64,000 nucleotides of DNA from Pandoraea pnomenusa (GCF_000767615.3 NZ_CP009553.3:2728001-2792000), one strand, 5' to 3'; shown: positions 9,332 through 17,963, counted from the first letter of the stretch. Numbers and translations: made by a program. The notes: generated from the sequence alone by a model not told the origin.

Positions 9332-9943
9332 TCATGCCGCCTTCGCCGCCGGCAGCCCCGGCATCGACACGTAGCCCGGCAGCGCCGCAACCCGGTCGAT
9401 CCACGCCATCACATGCGGAAACTCGTCCAGCGGCAACTTACCCTCGCGCGCCATCGCCACGTACGGCAGGCACGCCAGATCGGCAATCGTCGGGCGCGCC
9501 GCCGCCAGCCACGGCTGCTGTGCCAGCCTGGTATCGAGCACGCCCAACACACGCAGGCCTTTCGCCGTCACGGCCGCAATGTCGACCTTCTCGCCAAGCA
9601 GGTAATACAGTCGCGCCGGCTGCAGGCTGTTGCCAATCTCGTTCGCGGCAAACGACAGCCACTGCACCACGCGGCCGCGCTCCTCTGCCGAATCGCCCAG
9701 CCACGCCGGGTCGTGCTTCCACGCGAGATACGTCAGGATCGCCTGGCTGTCGCACGCGATATGGCCGTCGTCGTCGATCGCAGGAATCTCGCGCAGCGGA
9801 TTGATCTCGCCGTACCACGGCGCGTGATGCGCCTCGTTCGGCACGTCGACAAACTCGCTCTGCCACGTCAGGTCAAGCATCGACATCAGCAGACGCACCT
9901 TGTGGCAATTGCCGGACAGCGGATGGTCGTAAAGGGTGATCAT
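9332..9943 (-). CDS. Glutathione S-transferase family protein
   Basis: A 203-residue cytosolic GST. The N-terminal thioredoxin-fold domain (about 1-78) starts ITLYDHPLSGNCHKVRLLM with Ser in the activating position, has NPLREIPAIDDD containing the cis-Pro, and has the glutathione-binding DSQAIL. The helical C-terminal domain has PTIADLACLPYV, the N-capping box. It lies 53 bases from the carrier and 56 from the aldolase on the same strand, so the three are likely cotranscribed. It may handle an unsaturated or isomerisable intermediate; no direct evidence of substrate. Confidence 0.9.
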   Translation of the reverse strand: MITLYDHPLSGNCHKVRLLMSMLDLTWQSEFVDVPNEAHHAPWYGEINPLREIPAIDDDGHIACDSQAILTYLAWKHDPAWLGDSAEERGRVVQWLSFAANEIGNSLQPARLYYLLGEKVDIAAVTAKGLRVLGVLDTRLAQQPWLAAARPTIADLACLPYVAMAREGKLPLDEFPHVMAWIDRVAALPGYVSMPGLPAAKAA

Positions 9944-9996
9944 GAATAAGGTCCGATTGAAGGCGCGTCAACGCGCGCCAGGGAACATAAGCGCCA

Positions 9997-11322
9997 TCAC
10001 TTGCGCGGTGCGGGGTCCGACGGGGACGGTTTCATCTTCCACGCACTGAACGCGCCGATCAGCCCGAGCACGCTGAGATAGATGCCCACCGACCCGATGC
10101 CGTCCATGCGTGCCACCAGCGTGGCCGCAATCAGCGGGGCAAGGCCGCCACCGAGGGCTGCGGCCACCTGGATGCCGATCGAAATGCCCGAATACCGCAG
10201 CTCGGCCGGGAACTGCGCCGCATACAGGCTCGACTGCGGCCCGAAGATGATCGCGTAGTTCAATGCCAGCGTCAGCACGACAGCGAACGTGTACAGCGGC
10301 AGCGACCCGGTACCCATCGCGTGGAACAGCGGGATCGCCGTCACGGCCAGCAACAGCGTGCCGAAGATGTACAGCCGGCGTGCACCGATACGGTCGCCCA
10401 GCCAGCCGAACAGCGGAATCGTGAAGACCTGGCACAGCGAGCCGATCAGCACCGCGTTCAAGGCATCGCCGCGAGTAAAGCCGAGTCGTGCCGTGGCATA
10501 CGAAATCGAGAAAACGATGATCGTGTACACCAGCGTGACTTCGGCCAGCTTGCCGCCGATGGCCTGCAACAGCGGACGCCAGTGCTTGATCAGTACTTCC
10601 TTCGCCGGCAACGTGGCGACCTTGCGCCGGGTCTTCACCGCGACGAACTCCGGCGACTCCTCGACTTTCATGCGAATGAACACGCCCACCACGATCAGCG
10701 CCGCGCTCGCGAGGAACGGCACGCGCCAGCCCCATGACAGGAACTGGTCGTTCGGCAGCAGGTTGACCAGCGCGAAAGCGCCCGTCGACAGCAGGATGCC
10801 GATCGGCGCCCCCGCCTGCGGCAAGCTGCCGTAGAACGACTTGGACCCCGCCGGCGCATGCTCGACGGCCATCAGCACCGCACCGCCCATCTCTCCGCCA
10901 AACGAGATGCCCTGGCCGATACGCAACGCCACCAGCAGCACCGCAGCCCAGATGCCGATGTCGGCATAGGTCGGCAGCAGGCCGATCAGCGTGGTGCACA
11001 CACCCATCAGCACCAAACTCAGGATCAGGATCGACTTGCGCCCGATGCGGTCGCCGAAGTGACCGAACAGAATGCCGCCGACCGGGCGCGCGAACAGGCC
11101 CGAGGCAAACGCGCCGAACGCGGCCAGTGTGCCCGTCGACGGATCCAGGCTTGGGAAGAACAGCTTGTTGAATACCAACGCCGCGGCCGTGCCGTAGGCG
11201 AGGAAATCGAAGGCCTCGATCGCCGTGCCCGCCATCGACGCCGCCGCCACGCGGAACATGCGCCGATCGGATGGGGCACCGCTTTGCGTCATCGTCGACG
11301 CCTCGTGCTGGGTCGTGTCCAT
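9997..11322 (-). CDS. MHS-family MFS transporter
   Basis: A 441-residue carrier of the metabolite:H+ symporter subfamily (ProP, KgtP and ShiA type). Typical signals are AGTAIEAFDFLAYGTAAAL in TM1, RPVGGILFGHFGDRIGRK across TM2-3, GQGISFGGEMGGA in TM5, and RMKVEESPEF in the central cytoplasmic loop. The ATG at 11322 has AGGAC upstream. It is the first gene of the reverse operon and its promoter region, shared with the XRE-cupin regulator, carries inverted repeats. It imports a small polar organic compound; the identity is unknown. Confidence 0.92.
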   Translation of the reverse strand: MDTTQHEASTMTQSGAPSDRRMFRVAAASMAGTAIEAFDFLAYGTAAALVFNKLFFPSLDPSTGTLAAFGAFASGLFARPVGGILFGHFGDRIGRKSILILSLVLMGVCTTLIGLLPTYADIGIWAAVLLVALRIGQGISFGGEMGGAVLMAVEHAPAGSKSFYGSLPQAGAPIGILLSTGAFALVNLLPNDQFLSWGWRVPFLASAALIVVGVFIRMKVEESPEFVAVKTRRKVATLPAKEVLIKHWRPLLQAIGGKLAEVTLVYTIIVFSISYATARLGFTRGDALNAVLIGSLCQVFTIPLFGWLGDRIGARRLYIFGTLLLAVTAIPLFHAMGTGSLPLYTFAVVLTLALNYAIIFGPQSSLYAAQFPAELRYSGISIGIQVAAALGGGLAPLIAATLVARMDGIGSVGIYLSVLGLIGAFSAWKMKPSPSDPAPRK

Positions 11323-11379
11323 GTGAGTTTCGTCCTGTCGTACGCGTCGCCGCGCTGTATTGTTGTCCAGTTTCGTCCA

Positions 11380-11400
11380 TAAGACAACTATGTTGTCCTA
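11380..11400. promoter_or_regulatory. Probable XRE-cupin operator upstream of the MHS operon
   Basis: The arms TAAGACAAC (11380-11388) and GTTGTCCTA (11392-11400) are inverted around a 3-base centre with one mismatch. A further TGTTGTCC half-site lies at 11361-11368. It is placed 58 bases upstream of the carrier start in the divergent promoter region. Assignment to the XRE protein is inferred from position. Confidence 0.6.
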
Positions 11401-11515
11401 TGGCGCCCAGTCTATTCGTTTAGAATGCGTTATGCCCCCTGTCAAAATAGGTGTTTACGAGTAATTACAAGCCGTTGCGGACGCTGCTGGGGCAGGGCGA
11501 CGGCACCAAGCGAGA

Positions 11516-11528
11516 GACAACTTTTGTC
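11516..11528. promoter_or_regulatory. Second GACAA/TTGTC inverted repeat at the XRE gene start
   Basis: GACAA (11516-11520), CTT, TTGTC (11524-11528) repeats the half-site of the 11380-11400 palindrome. It overlaps the proposed TTG start of the regulator, which suits autoregulation. Confidence 0.5.
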
Positions 11529-12165
11529 CACAGAAAGACGACGCACGCCGGCGCGCAAGGGCGCTCGGGCGACGGCAGGAACGCAGGGCGGAACCACGGA
11601 CGCTGCCGCGCAGCATCCGGGCGAACTGGTGCGGGCCATCCGTCAGCGACGCGGCCTCACGCTCGACGAGCTGGCCACGCTGGCCGGCATGAGCAAAGGC
11701 CATCTCTCACGCTTCGAGCGGGGCGAGAAGACGGTGTCGCTGGCAGGCTTGATGCGCGTGGCGCAGGCGCTCGACACGTCCGCCGCGTCGCTGCTTGGCG
11801 AGCAGGTCGACCGCAGCGTCCTGCACATGGTGCGCGCGGGGGATCGCCATTTCCGCAAGGACACGGGCGGCGAGTACGAGTACGCGCCGCTCAGCCGTGC
11901 CAACGGCGGCGACGGTCCGACCGCGATGCTGCTGCGCCTGTCGGCCGACGCGAACGTGAAGGAAGCCGCGTTCCACTCGGGAGATGAAGTGTTCTACGTG
12001 CTGTCAGGGGCGATCGAGATCGAGCTGGCGGATCAGTCGCTGATCCTGCGCGAAGGCGATTTCGCGCAGTTCCCCGGGCTGGTCAAGCACCGCATTCGCA
12101 GCGTGGGAAGCGACGCCGAATTGCTGATCGTGGTGACCGGAAAGGGGCGGGTCGATCACGAGTGA
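11524..12165 (+). CDS. XRE family regulator with cupin domain
   Basis: A helix-turn-helix of the Cro/CI type (RQRRGLTLDELATLAGMSKGHLSRFERGEKTVS, about residues 35-70) is followed by a double-stranded beta-helix cupin at the C terminus (FHSGDEVFYVLSGAIEIEL, then LREGDFAQFPGLVKHRIRS). Such proteins sense a small ligand in the cupin barrel. The start is uncertain: TTG at 11524 gives 213 residues, of normal family size, while an ATG at 11425 would add a Cys/Arg-rich leader that does not look coding. It is divergent from the MHS operon and probably its regulator. Confidence 0.85.
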   Translation: MSTERRRTPARKGARATAGTQGGTTDAAAQHPGELVRAIRQRRGLTLDELATLAGMSKGHLSRFERGEKTVSLAGLMRVAQALDTSAASLLGEQVDRSVLHMVRAGDRHFRKDTGGEYEYAPLSRANGGDGPTAMLLRLSADANVKEAAFHSGDEVFYVLSGAIEIELADQSLILREGDFAQFPGLVKHRIRSVGSDAELLIVVTGKGRVDHE

Positions 12166-12944
12166 GAGTTGAGGGCGGCGCGTTCGCCGCTTGCGATTCG
12201 CCACGCAATGCCCGCGAGATCCGCGTGTTCAGCGTAGAACCACGACGCCCGCATGTCCCACCAGCACGATGATAGGAATACACCATCGAAGCCGGCTTTC
12301 GCGACAGCGATCATCTGATCGCGTTGAAGCCCCGGTGTCCAACCGAACCACTGAAGCACTGGGAAGTGGCGCCGCATATCGCGAAGCAGACGTTGCCATG
12401 CGCTGACCGGTCGCGTATCCAGATGGCGCAGGCAGAAACCATCGACGCCTTGCTCCGCCAGCGTGATGATGCGCGAGGCGAGCGCGTCTGCGGCGCCGGA
12501 TTTCGACGCCACCTGGCCGAGAGTCCCGTGAGCCGAATCGGGCAAAGGTCCTGTCCGGCACACCGCCTTAGGCGAACCACGCCGTGGGTCGGGGGGGAGG
12601 TCGTCTTCTTCGGTGCCGGTGGGCAGGTCGGCCAAACCATGCCCCGGCTCGGCTTGCATTACGACATCGGTGGCGAGGCCGCCCAGGTGAGAGACGTTGA
12701 GATAATCCGGCAGCGCACTCGAACACGCCGATTCATCGATAAGGATTCGGGAAAATCCGAGCGATCCGACACGGTCTACCAGCGAGCGCCAATCCTCAGG
12801 GGAGGGGAGCGATCTTGCCATCAGCGCGTAGATGCGCGGCGGCACCATGCGCTTCCGGGAATCAGACGCCGCACCAGACGCCATGTCGGACGCCGCGTTT
12901 GAGACGGCTTCAGGAACAGTATTGTGCGACTGCAAGTTAGACAT
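12156..12944 (-). CDS. Truncated alpha-amylase (GlgE-like) fragment
   Basis: The 262-residue frame resembles an internal piece of a large GH13 maltosyltransferase-type protein. PRIYALMARSL begins a barrel-like start, AEQGVDGFCLRHLD resembles the beta-4 region, and WFGWTPGL plus GFDGVFLSSCWWDMRASWF resembles the late-barrel region. The protein then ends abruptly, lacking the rest of the barrel and the C-terminal sheet. The usual catalytic Asp and Glu positions are not recognisable (CLRHLD replaces a CDA-like motif). ATG 12944 has GGGAG upstream; ATG 12998 is an alternative. Its 3' end overlaps the XRE gene end by ten bases. Probably a decayed or repurposed remnant; family assignment is by eye. 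Confidence 0.5.
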   Translation of the reverse strand: MSNLQSHNTVPEAVSNAASDMASGAASDSRKRMVPPRIYALMARSLPSPEDWRSLVDRVGSLGFSRILIDESACSSALPDYLNVSHLGGLATDVVMQAEPGHGLADLPTGTEEDDLPPDPRRGSPKAVCRTGPLPDSAHGTLGQVASKSGAADALASRIITLAEQGVDGFCLRHLDTRPVSAWQRLLRDMRRHFPVLQWFGWTPGLQRDQMIAVAKAGFDGVFLSSCWWDMRASWFYAEHADLAGIAWRIASGERAALNSHS

Positions 12945-13304
12945 TGCGACGAGCTCCCTGCCCATAACGAGCACGCGATGCCATCGTCGACGCAACATCT
13001 ATGCCACCGTCCGCACTCAGACGGCGTCGTGTACCCAGATCGGACTATCGGAGACTATTGGCATGCCTTTGTAGAAACTGCGGGGGAACCGCCGGGTCAC
13101 GAATATGAGCCGGGGGGCCGAGCGCGGGTCGGGCGTCGCGGTCGATGCGCTACGGTTTCGGTAGAACGCTTCGTTCGAGATCAACCGCCATCGGTAGCTG
13201 TTGGAAGTGAGGCGCCGCGAACGGGGGCGCTGGCTTGACAAAATTCTGCAAACAGACGGAAGCCGACTCTCATGTCCGATTGTGCTCGCATATTCATCAT
13301 TTAA

Positions 13305-13320
13305 CATAATGTACATTATG
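13305..13320. promoter_or_regulatory. Orphan 16-bp perfect palindrome
   Basis: CATAATGT followed by ACATTATG is perfectly self-complementary. It has the form of a dimeric repressor operator, or of a recombinase subsite, but no intact regulator or recombinase gene adjoins it. It may be what remains of a lost gene's promoter. Confidence 0.4.
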
Positions 13321-13341
13321 CGAATCAGTGGTACCAATTCA

Positions 13342-13388
13342 AAGTGTTGCGTTAGCGTTGGTTTTTTCTAGAGAAACGAGCAACACTT
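13342..13388. repeat. Inverted repeat enclosing a nested hairpin
   Basis: AAGTGTTGC (13342-13350) pairs exactly with GCAACACTT (13380-13388). The 29-base spacer itself contains GTTTTTTCTAGAGAAAC, which can fold. No gene is attached to it. Confidence 0.4.
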
Positions 13389-13583
13389 CACGTATGATTC
13401 GGCACCATTTTGCAATTGGCTCCGATGCCGTATCAGTACCTATCCCATCCTTCGATTCCTCTCGCGCTAAGAGGTCCAACACTCGTCGACACTCGAGGAG
13501 TTCCACGCTACTGGGCTAGCGTATGGTCGACCATGTCACTGGAACATCTTGAACCGCACCGGGAATCGTGGAGGCTGGTTGGT

Positions 13584-14096
13584 TTAAGTTAATGCGGACA
13601 CGTCAGCGGCATTTCTGAGTTGCCTGTAGTAGTTTGCCTCAGCTTCAGCAGGCGGGATATAGCTGAGCGGTTCCATCAGCCGATGATGGTTGTACCAGGC
13701 GACCCATTCCAGCGTTGCCAGTTCGACGGATTCCCTCGTTTTCCAAGGGGCGCGCCGATGAATCAGTTCCGTCTTGTACAGGCCGTTGATCGTCTCGGCC
13801 AGCGCATTGTCGTAGCTGTCGCCCCGGCTGCCGACCGACGGCTCGATGCCGGCCTCAGCCAGCCGTTCGCTGTAGCGGATGCTGACGTATTGAGACCCTC
13901 TGTCGGAATGATGAATCAAAGTCCCGTCCTCACCCGGTTGGCGGGCGTACAGCGCTTGTTCAAGTGCATCCAGAACGAAGTCCGTGGTCATCGACGAGCT
14001 GACGCGCCAGCCAACAATACGGCGGGCAAACACGTCGATCACGAATGCCACGTACAGCCAGCCTTGCCATGTCGAGACATACGTGAAATCCGACAC
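13584..14096 (-). pseudogene. IS3-family transposase OrfB, N-terminally truncated
   Basis: A 170-residue integrase-core fragment that keeps all three DDE residues: Asp in SDFTYVSTWQG, Asp in HHSDRGSQY and Glu in DNALAETINGLYK, followed by the C-terminal VAWYNHHRL region. The HTH and the first part of OrfB are missing, and no orfA frame precedes it, so it is not expected to transpose. It lies immediately downstream of the chr operon and marks the edge of acquired DNA. Confidence 0.85.
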
Positions 14097-14146
14097 CCAG
14101 AGCTGATTCGGTCGGTCAGCCTTGAACTGCCGGCTGGCCCTGTTTG
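13584..14146 (-). mobile_element. Truncated IS3-family insertion sequence
   Basis: Only the 3' part of orfB remains. Recognisable coding extends about 15 codons upstream of the first internal start (to RQFKADRPNQLW) and then breaks off close to the stop of the chromate gene. There is no orfA, no left end and no clear terminal inverted repeat pair or target duplication, so it is a dead remnant. The right end probably lies near 13560-13590. Confidence 0.75.
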
Positions 14147-14166
14147 CAGGGGGCAGGTCAGAAGGA

Positions 14167-14622
14167 CTAAGGCATCTGCGGCGGCCACTGATGGGTCTCG
14201 GCCTGCCCCTCGCGACACCAGGCGAACAAGGCGTCGTACATCACCATCCCGTGCGCGAGCATTTCGTGATCGTTCGGAAACATAAGCGAGAGCCCCAGCG
14301 AGATGCTGTACAGGCCCGCAGATTGGGGCGTCAGGTCCAGACGGGATGTGTCCGCGCCTCGGACGATTGCCGCGAGTTGGAAAAGCCCCGGCGCCGCGAG
14401 TTCGTATTTCCGGATAAACGCGTCGAAGCTGCATAGCTCGCCGTCGTGAGTGAGCTCCACGCCCGGAATATCGTATGGAATGGCACCAGTCGATTCGGCC
14501 ACCCGCAGCACTTCGCCTGCTGGCACATAGAGGAATTCGGGCGACGCGTCGATGAACCGGGCTACCAGCCACGGGCATGCGATGCGGTCGATCTTGGGGT
14601 GCTCTCGGGTGATCCATTTCAT
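14167..14622 (-). CDS. ChrB-domain chromate resistance protein (ChrE/ChrB C-terminal type)
   Basis: A 151-residue stand-alone version of the C-terminal chromate-resistance domain. It has ITREHPKIDRIACPWLVARFID at the N terminus, matching the RRRPWVDRLACAWLIRRFID stretch of the ChrB protein encoded at the other end of this operon, and LTHDGELCSFDAFIRKY. No DNA-binding part is present. It lies about 50 bases after the chrA reading frame and is the last operon gene. Its role is accessory and not established. Confidence 0.85.
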   Translation of the reverse strand: MKWITREHPKIDRIACPWLVARFIDASPEFLYVPAGEVLRVAESTGAIPYDIPGVELTHDGELCSFDAFIRKYELAAPGLFQLAAIVRGADTSRLDLTPQSAGLYSISLGLSLMFPNDHEMLAHGMVMYDALFAWCREGQAETHQWPPQMP

Positions 14623-14673
14623 GATGTCCTCCCGTTTGAGGCGAGGTTAGCGACGTGACTGTGGCGGCCCGAC

Positions 14674-16109
14674 TCAGGCCACCCAACCCAACAGGTAAAT
14701 CGCAATGCCAGCCGCACAGCACACCCCAAGGGTCGTGATCATGCCGGCCTTCAACCGGAACAACATGAACGTCGCTACGGCGGCAAGCAGCAGCGACCAC
14801 GGATCGAGACTCGACAGCACAGGCACTTGCAGCGTGAGGCCGTAGGCGTGCTTGATGTCGACCTTCGCAAATAAGGTATGCAGCGCGAACCAGATGGCGA
14901 GATTGAGGATGACGCCAACCACCGCGGCAGTGATCGTCGACAGCGTGGCGCTGAGGGCCTTGTTGTTGCGCAGCGCTTCCATGTAAGGCGCACCGACGAA
15001 GATCAGCAGGAACGACGGCGCGAACGTCGCCCACTTGGCGGTGATGCCCCAAGCGTGCCGGCGAGCGCTGGATCCAGTGCGCCGTGCTGGCGGTAGGCCG
15101 CCATGAAGCCGACGAACTGCACCACGCTGATCAGCGGGCCCGGCGTCGTTTCAGCCATCCCCAAGCCTGCAAGCATTTCGCCCGGAGCAAGCCAATGGAA
15201 GTGCTCGACAGCTTGTTGCGCCACATAGGACAGGATCGCGTAGGCGCCGCCGAACGTAACCACGGCCATCTTGCTGAAAAATGCCGCGATATGCGTGTAG
15301 ACGCTGTCGCTCCCAAGTGTGGCGTACAGGACGGCTAACGGGCCAAGCCAGATCGTCAGGCTGATTGCGGCGATCTTGATCGCACGCCGATGCGACGGTT
15401 TGACGTGCTCAGGCACTTCGACGGCAAACGCCGCGTCGATGGCCGCCAAAGGTCCATCATCTTGCGCGGCGCTACCATGGCCTGCCCCGCCCTTGATGCC
15501 CTTCCAACCAAGTGCATTGCCCGTCAGGCCAATGATCGCCGCGGCCGCAATGATGAGCGGGAACGGTACGCCCCCGAAGAAGATGGCGATAAAGGAGAGT
15601 GCCGCGACCCCCACCATGGTGCGGGTCTTCAGCGCGCGGCGCCCGACGCGCTGCACCGCCTCCAGCACGACAGCCAGCACGGCCGCCTTCAGACCGAAGA
15701 ACAGCGCCTGCACGATTCCGACATTACCGAAGCTGGCATAGACCCAGCTCAACACACCGAGGGTCAGCAGTCCAGGGAGGATGAACAGAATGCCGGCGAC
15801 CAGTCCGCCTCGCGTGCGATGCAGGAGCCATCCTATGTAGACCGCCAGCTTGTGGGCTTCCGGGCCGGGCACCAGCGTGCAGTAGTTCAACGCGTGCAAG
15901 AAGCGCGTCTCACTAATCCAGCGCTTCTCCTCGACAAGGATGCGGTGCATCACCGCAATTTGCCCTGCAGGCCCGCCAAAGCTCAGGGCCGCAACGCGAA
16001 CCCATACCCAGAAGGCGTCGTGAAATGAAACGCCGTGGCGCTCATGCGCGGGTACGTCTGCGGTAGATGTTGCGGCTGATTTGGTCGGATCCATCACGTG
16101 CGTTTCCAT
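14674..16109 (-). pseudogene. chrA: Chromate efflux transporter ChrA, frameshifted
   Basis: A long-chain chromate ion transporter with two homologous halves. The N-terminal half has FGGPAGQIAVMHR and YCTLVPGPEAHKLAVYIG; the second has FGGAYAILSYV and GMAETTPGPLISVVQFVGF. The frame breaks just after LAGTLG: the direct frame gives an Arg/Ser-rich tail and stops at 15003. One extra base in the C-run at 15047-15050 restores WATFAPSFLLIFVGAPYMEALRNN and continues to a stop at 14674, giving about 478 residues, the normal family length. ATG 16109 has GGGATGGAG upstream. The break may be a real inactivating deletion, phase variation at the C-run, or a sequencing error. Confidence 0.85.
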
Positions 16110-16215
16110 CACTCCATCCCTGTCTCGTTGATCGATGTACTTCGCCGAGTCAGCCCAGAGGCTCCATTCGGCCGCGAAGTCGGCCCACAGAGAGTTGCGG
16201 GCATGACGGACCTCA

Positions 16216-16854
16216 TCACTGACTCAATAGCGCTGCGGCTTTAACACCGGCCTCGTAGCGGCTGGCCACCGCATCCCACTGAATGTTCTTGAAGAACGCG
16301 TCCACGTAACGAGCCGCTGCAGCACCGAAGTCCATCTGATAGGAGTGCTCGTACATGTCCATGACGAGCAATGGCAGGGTCGCGGCCGGACCGTGCGCGT
16401 GGTCGGCAAGCCAGAAGTTTTCCAACTGCGCCGTGTGCGTGTTCAATCCCAACATAACCCAGCCCGGCCCTCCCCCCAATCCGGCGCCAACGCGACGGAA
16501 CTCGGTTTCCCAGGTGTCGAAGCTACCGAACGCTTCGGAGATTGCCCGCCGCTCTGTCGCACTCGCCTGGCCGTCACCGCCAAGGTTGTCAAAGTAGTAC
16601 TCGTGCAGCACCACGGAGCCGTGGCGCAGCGAATGCTCGCGCTTGAGATCGTTGTAGATGTAGGGCGGCGTGTCCGGTTGCTCAAGCGCCTCGGCCAAGT
16701 GCCGCTTCACCGTGGTAAGCGCTTTGATCGAGCCGCCGTAGTTATTTTCCCAGTGCGACAGGATCAGGCGTTCGGACAGACCATCCAGTCTTGCCGGATC
16801 GAACGCCAAGGGTTTAGGGGCGATCCGATTTTCGAAAGCGGTAAGAGACGACAT
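16216..16854 (-). CDS. chrC: Fe/Mn-type superoxide dismutase (ChrC-like)
   Basis: A 212-residue superoxide dismutase in the chr operon, the position that chrC occupies in characterised chromate operons. Iron/manganese-type landmarks are LSERLILSHWENNYGGSIKAL near the N terminus, HEYYFDNLGG, GPGWVMLGLN, and MDMYEHSYQMDFGAAAARYVDAFFKNIQW containing the C-terminal metal ligands. It would remove superoxide formed when chromate is reduced in the cytoplasm. The ATG at 16854 starts the conserved part; an upstream open frame reads into the chrB end and is not supported. It lies 68 bases downstream of chrB and 107 upstream of chrA. Confidence 0.88.
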   Translation of the reverse strand: MSSLTAFENRIAPKPLAFDPARLDGLSERLILSHWENNYGGSIKALTTVKRHLAEALEQPDTPPYIYNDLKREHSLRHGSVVLHEYYFDNLGGDGQASATERRAISEAFGSFDTWETEFRRVGAGLGGGPGWVMLGLNTHTAQLENFWLADHAHGPAATLPLLVMDMYEHSYQMDFGAAAARYVDAFFKNIQWDAVASRYEAGVKAAALLSQ

Positions 16855-16921
16855 GACTGTGCTCCATGGATACCTGTGGAAGTAAAGATGTGGCCAGGCA
16901 ACCCGGAGACGCGTGGCGGCC

Positions 16922-17878
16922 TCAACTTGGCGCGCGCACGTTGTCATCCTTAGCCGAAAAGGCCGTAAGCAAACCGTCGAAGATGTGCCCAGCGGATGCC
17001 ACCAACTGGTCATCGTCTTCCAGCACTTGCCGTAAGCCGGCAAGCACCTGCTCTACGCCTGCCGCCTCGGGCGGTTGTATGCCACCGGCATCGAGGTAAT
17101 GCACAAGCGCACCAACGCGATCGAGGGCCGGGTTACCAAGACCGAAGCTCTCCACCAGCACTTCAAAGCTCACCTTGACGCCCACGTGCGTGAAGCGAGC
17201 CCCATCGAAATCAAAGCCCAACGCATCTGACGGGCAGTCCGCGGGACTCTTCAGCCAGAGCATCCGCGCGTCCCGATCGATGAATCGGCGAATCAACCAC
17301 GCACACGCCAGCCGATCCACCCACGGGCGCCTACGCGTGGCCCAAGTGCGCCCCTGAAAATCCTTGATCGACAACTTCACGATCGCTGCATCGGTCGTTG
17401 CATGCGGCTCGTTCGGTGACAGCACCTGGTTGGCGAGCGTCTCAAGCGTCTGCAAAGCCGCATCGGCTTGCCGTCGAGCTTCGCCAGGAAAGAAGTCCAG
17501 ATCCGAAATCGCCTGAAACCCTTTTCGTAACTTGCGACACTGCTTGAGCGTGTCGAGCGCAGTCTCTGCGTTCAGCGCACTGCGGGCCTGTGTCACGTCC
17601 GCCATCAAAGTCGCATAGTCATCGCTACGGTCGAACATCGGAATGAAGTCCACCCGTTCCGGCACCTGCACGTCGAGCAAGTAGGCCGTTCCGCCCGAAG
17701 ACAACACGTCTTCCTCCACCGCTTGCAGCGTCGCGCGGCAAGCCGCCGTCCCTGGCAGCAGGTAGACGCCATCGCGAAGGACCGCCGCGCCTGAGGCTTT
17801 GAGCGCACGCCAGGCTCGCATACGGGCCGTGGCGTTCTCCGTCGGCAGGCTGGTAATGAAGAGGATCCATGAGTCCAT
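16922..17878 (-). CDS. chrB: Chromate-sensing regulator ChrB
   Basis: A 318-residue protein with the two-part ChrB layout. The N-terminal part (about 1-165) has MRAWRALKASGAAVLRDGVYLLPG and is Arg/Lys-rich, as in the DNA-binding region. The C-terminal part (about 180-300) has the chromate-sensing domain with RRRPWVDRLACAWLIRRFID, DFDGARFTHVGVKVSFEVL and ALVHYLDAGG. In characterised systems ChrB represses the chr promoter until chromate binds. It is the first gene of the reverse chr operon, and two TGTAGC/GCTAC inverted repeats lie directly upstream of its start, fitting autorepression. Confidence 0.9.
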   Translation of the reverse strand: MDSWILFITSLPTENATARMRAWRALKASGAAVLRDGVYLLPGTAACRATLQAVEEDVLSSGGTAYLLDVQVPERVDFIPMFDRSDDYATLMADVTQARSALNAETALDTLKQCRKLRKGFQAISDLDFFPGEARRQADAALQTLETLANQVLSPNEPHATTDAAIVKLSIKDFQGRTWATRRRPWVDRLACAWLIRRFIDRDARMLWLKSPADCPSDALGFDFDGARFTHVGVKVSFEVLVESFGLGNPALDRVGALVHYLDAGGIQPPEAAGVEQVLAGLRQVLEDDDQLVASAGHIFDGLLTAFSAKDDNVRAPS

Positions 17879-17897
17879 GTCATTTACTCTACGTTCA

Positions 17898-17963
17898 TGT
17901 AGCCAGAGCTACAAATAATTTCACGAAATATGGAAATAGTAATTTATGCTACATCCAAGTAGC
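17898..17963. promoter_or_regulatory. chr operon/exporter divergent promoter with two inverted repeats
   Basis: TGTAGC-CAGA-GCTACA lies at 17898-17913 and GCTAC-ATCCAA-GTAGC at 17948-17963, 50 bases apart from start to start. The A/T-rich DNA between them is a likely promoter. The repeats sit between chrB and the divergent His-tailed exporter. Binding by ChrB is inferred from location and symmetry. Confidence 0.7.

Larger units (their letters stand above)
12999..13583. other. 585-bp gap without a recognisable gene, AT-richer than surroundings
   Basis: No open frame here looks coding. The stretch holds a perfect 16-bp palindrome (13305-13320), a 9-bp inverted repeat (13342-13350 with 13380-13388) around a T-rich hairpin, and several short AT-rich tracts. 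It lies between the GH13-like fragment and the truncated IS and looks like scar sequence of past insertions or deletions. Confidence 0.6.

Noticed and set aside
13342..13388. Integron attC site
   Set aside because: The arms do not carry the RYYYAAC/GTTRRRY core pattern and no integrase is nearby.
14039..15052. 337-residue reverse frame joining the IS remnant and the chr genes
   Set aside because: It runs in the wrong frame through the ChrB-domain gene and the chrA 3' end. The true frames carry the motifs.
15003..15053. Programmed -1 frameshifting in chrA
   Set aside because: The site is a short C-run with no evident slippery heptamer or downstream structure; a real deletion, phase variation or read error is simpler. 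It is kept only as an open question.
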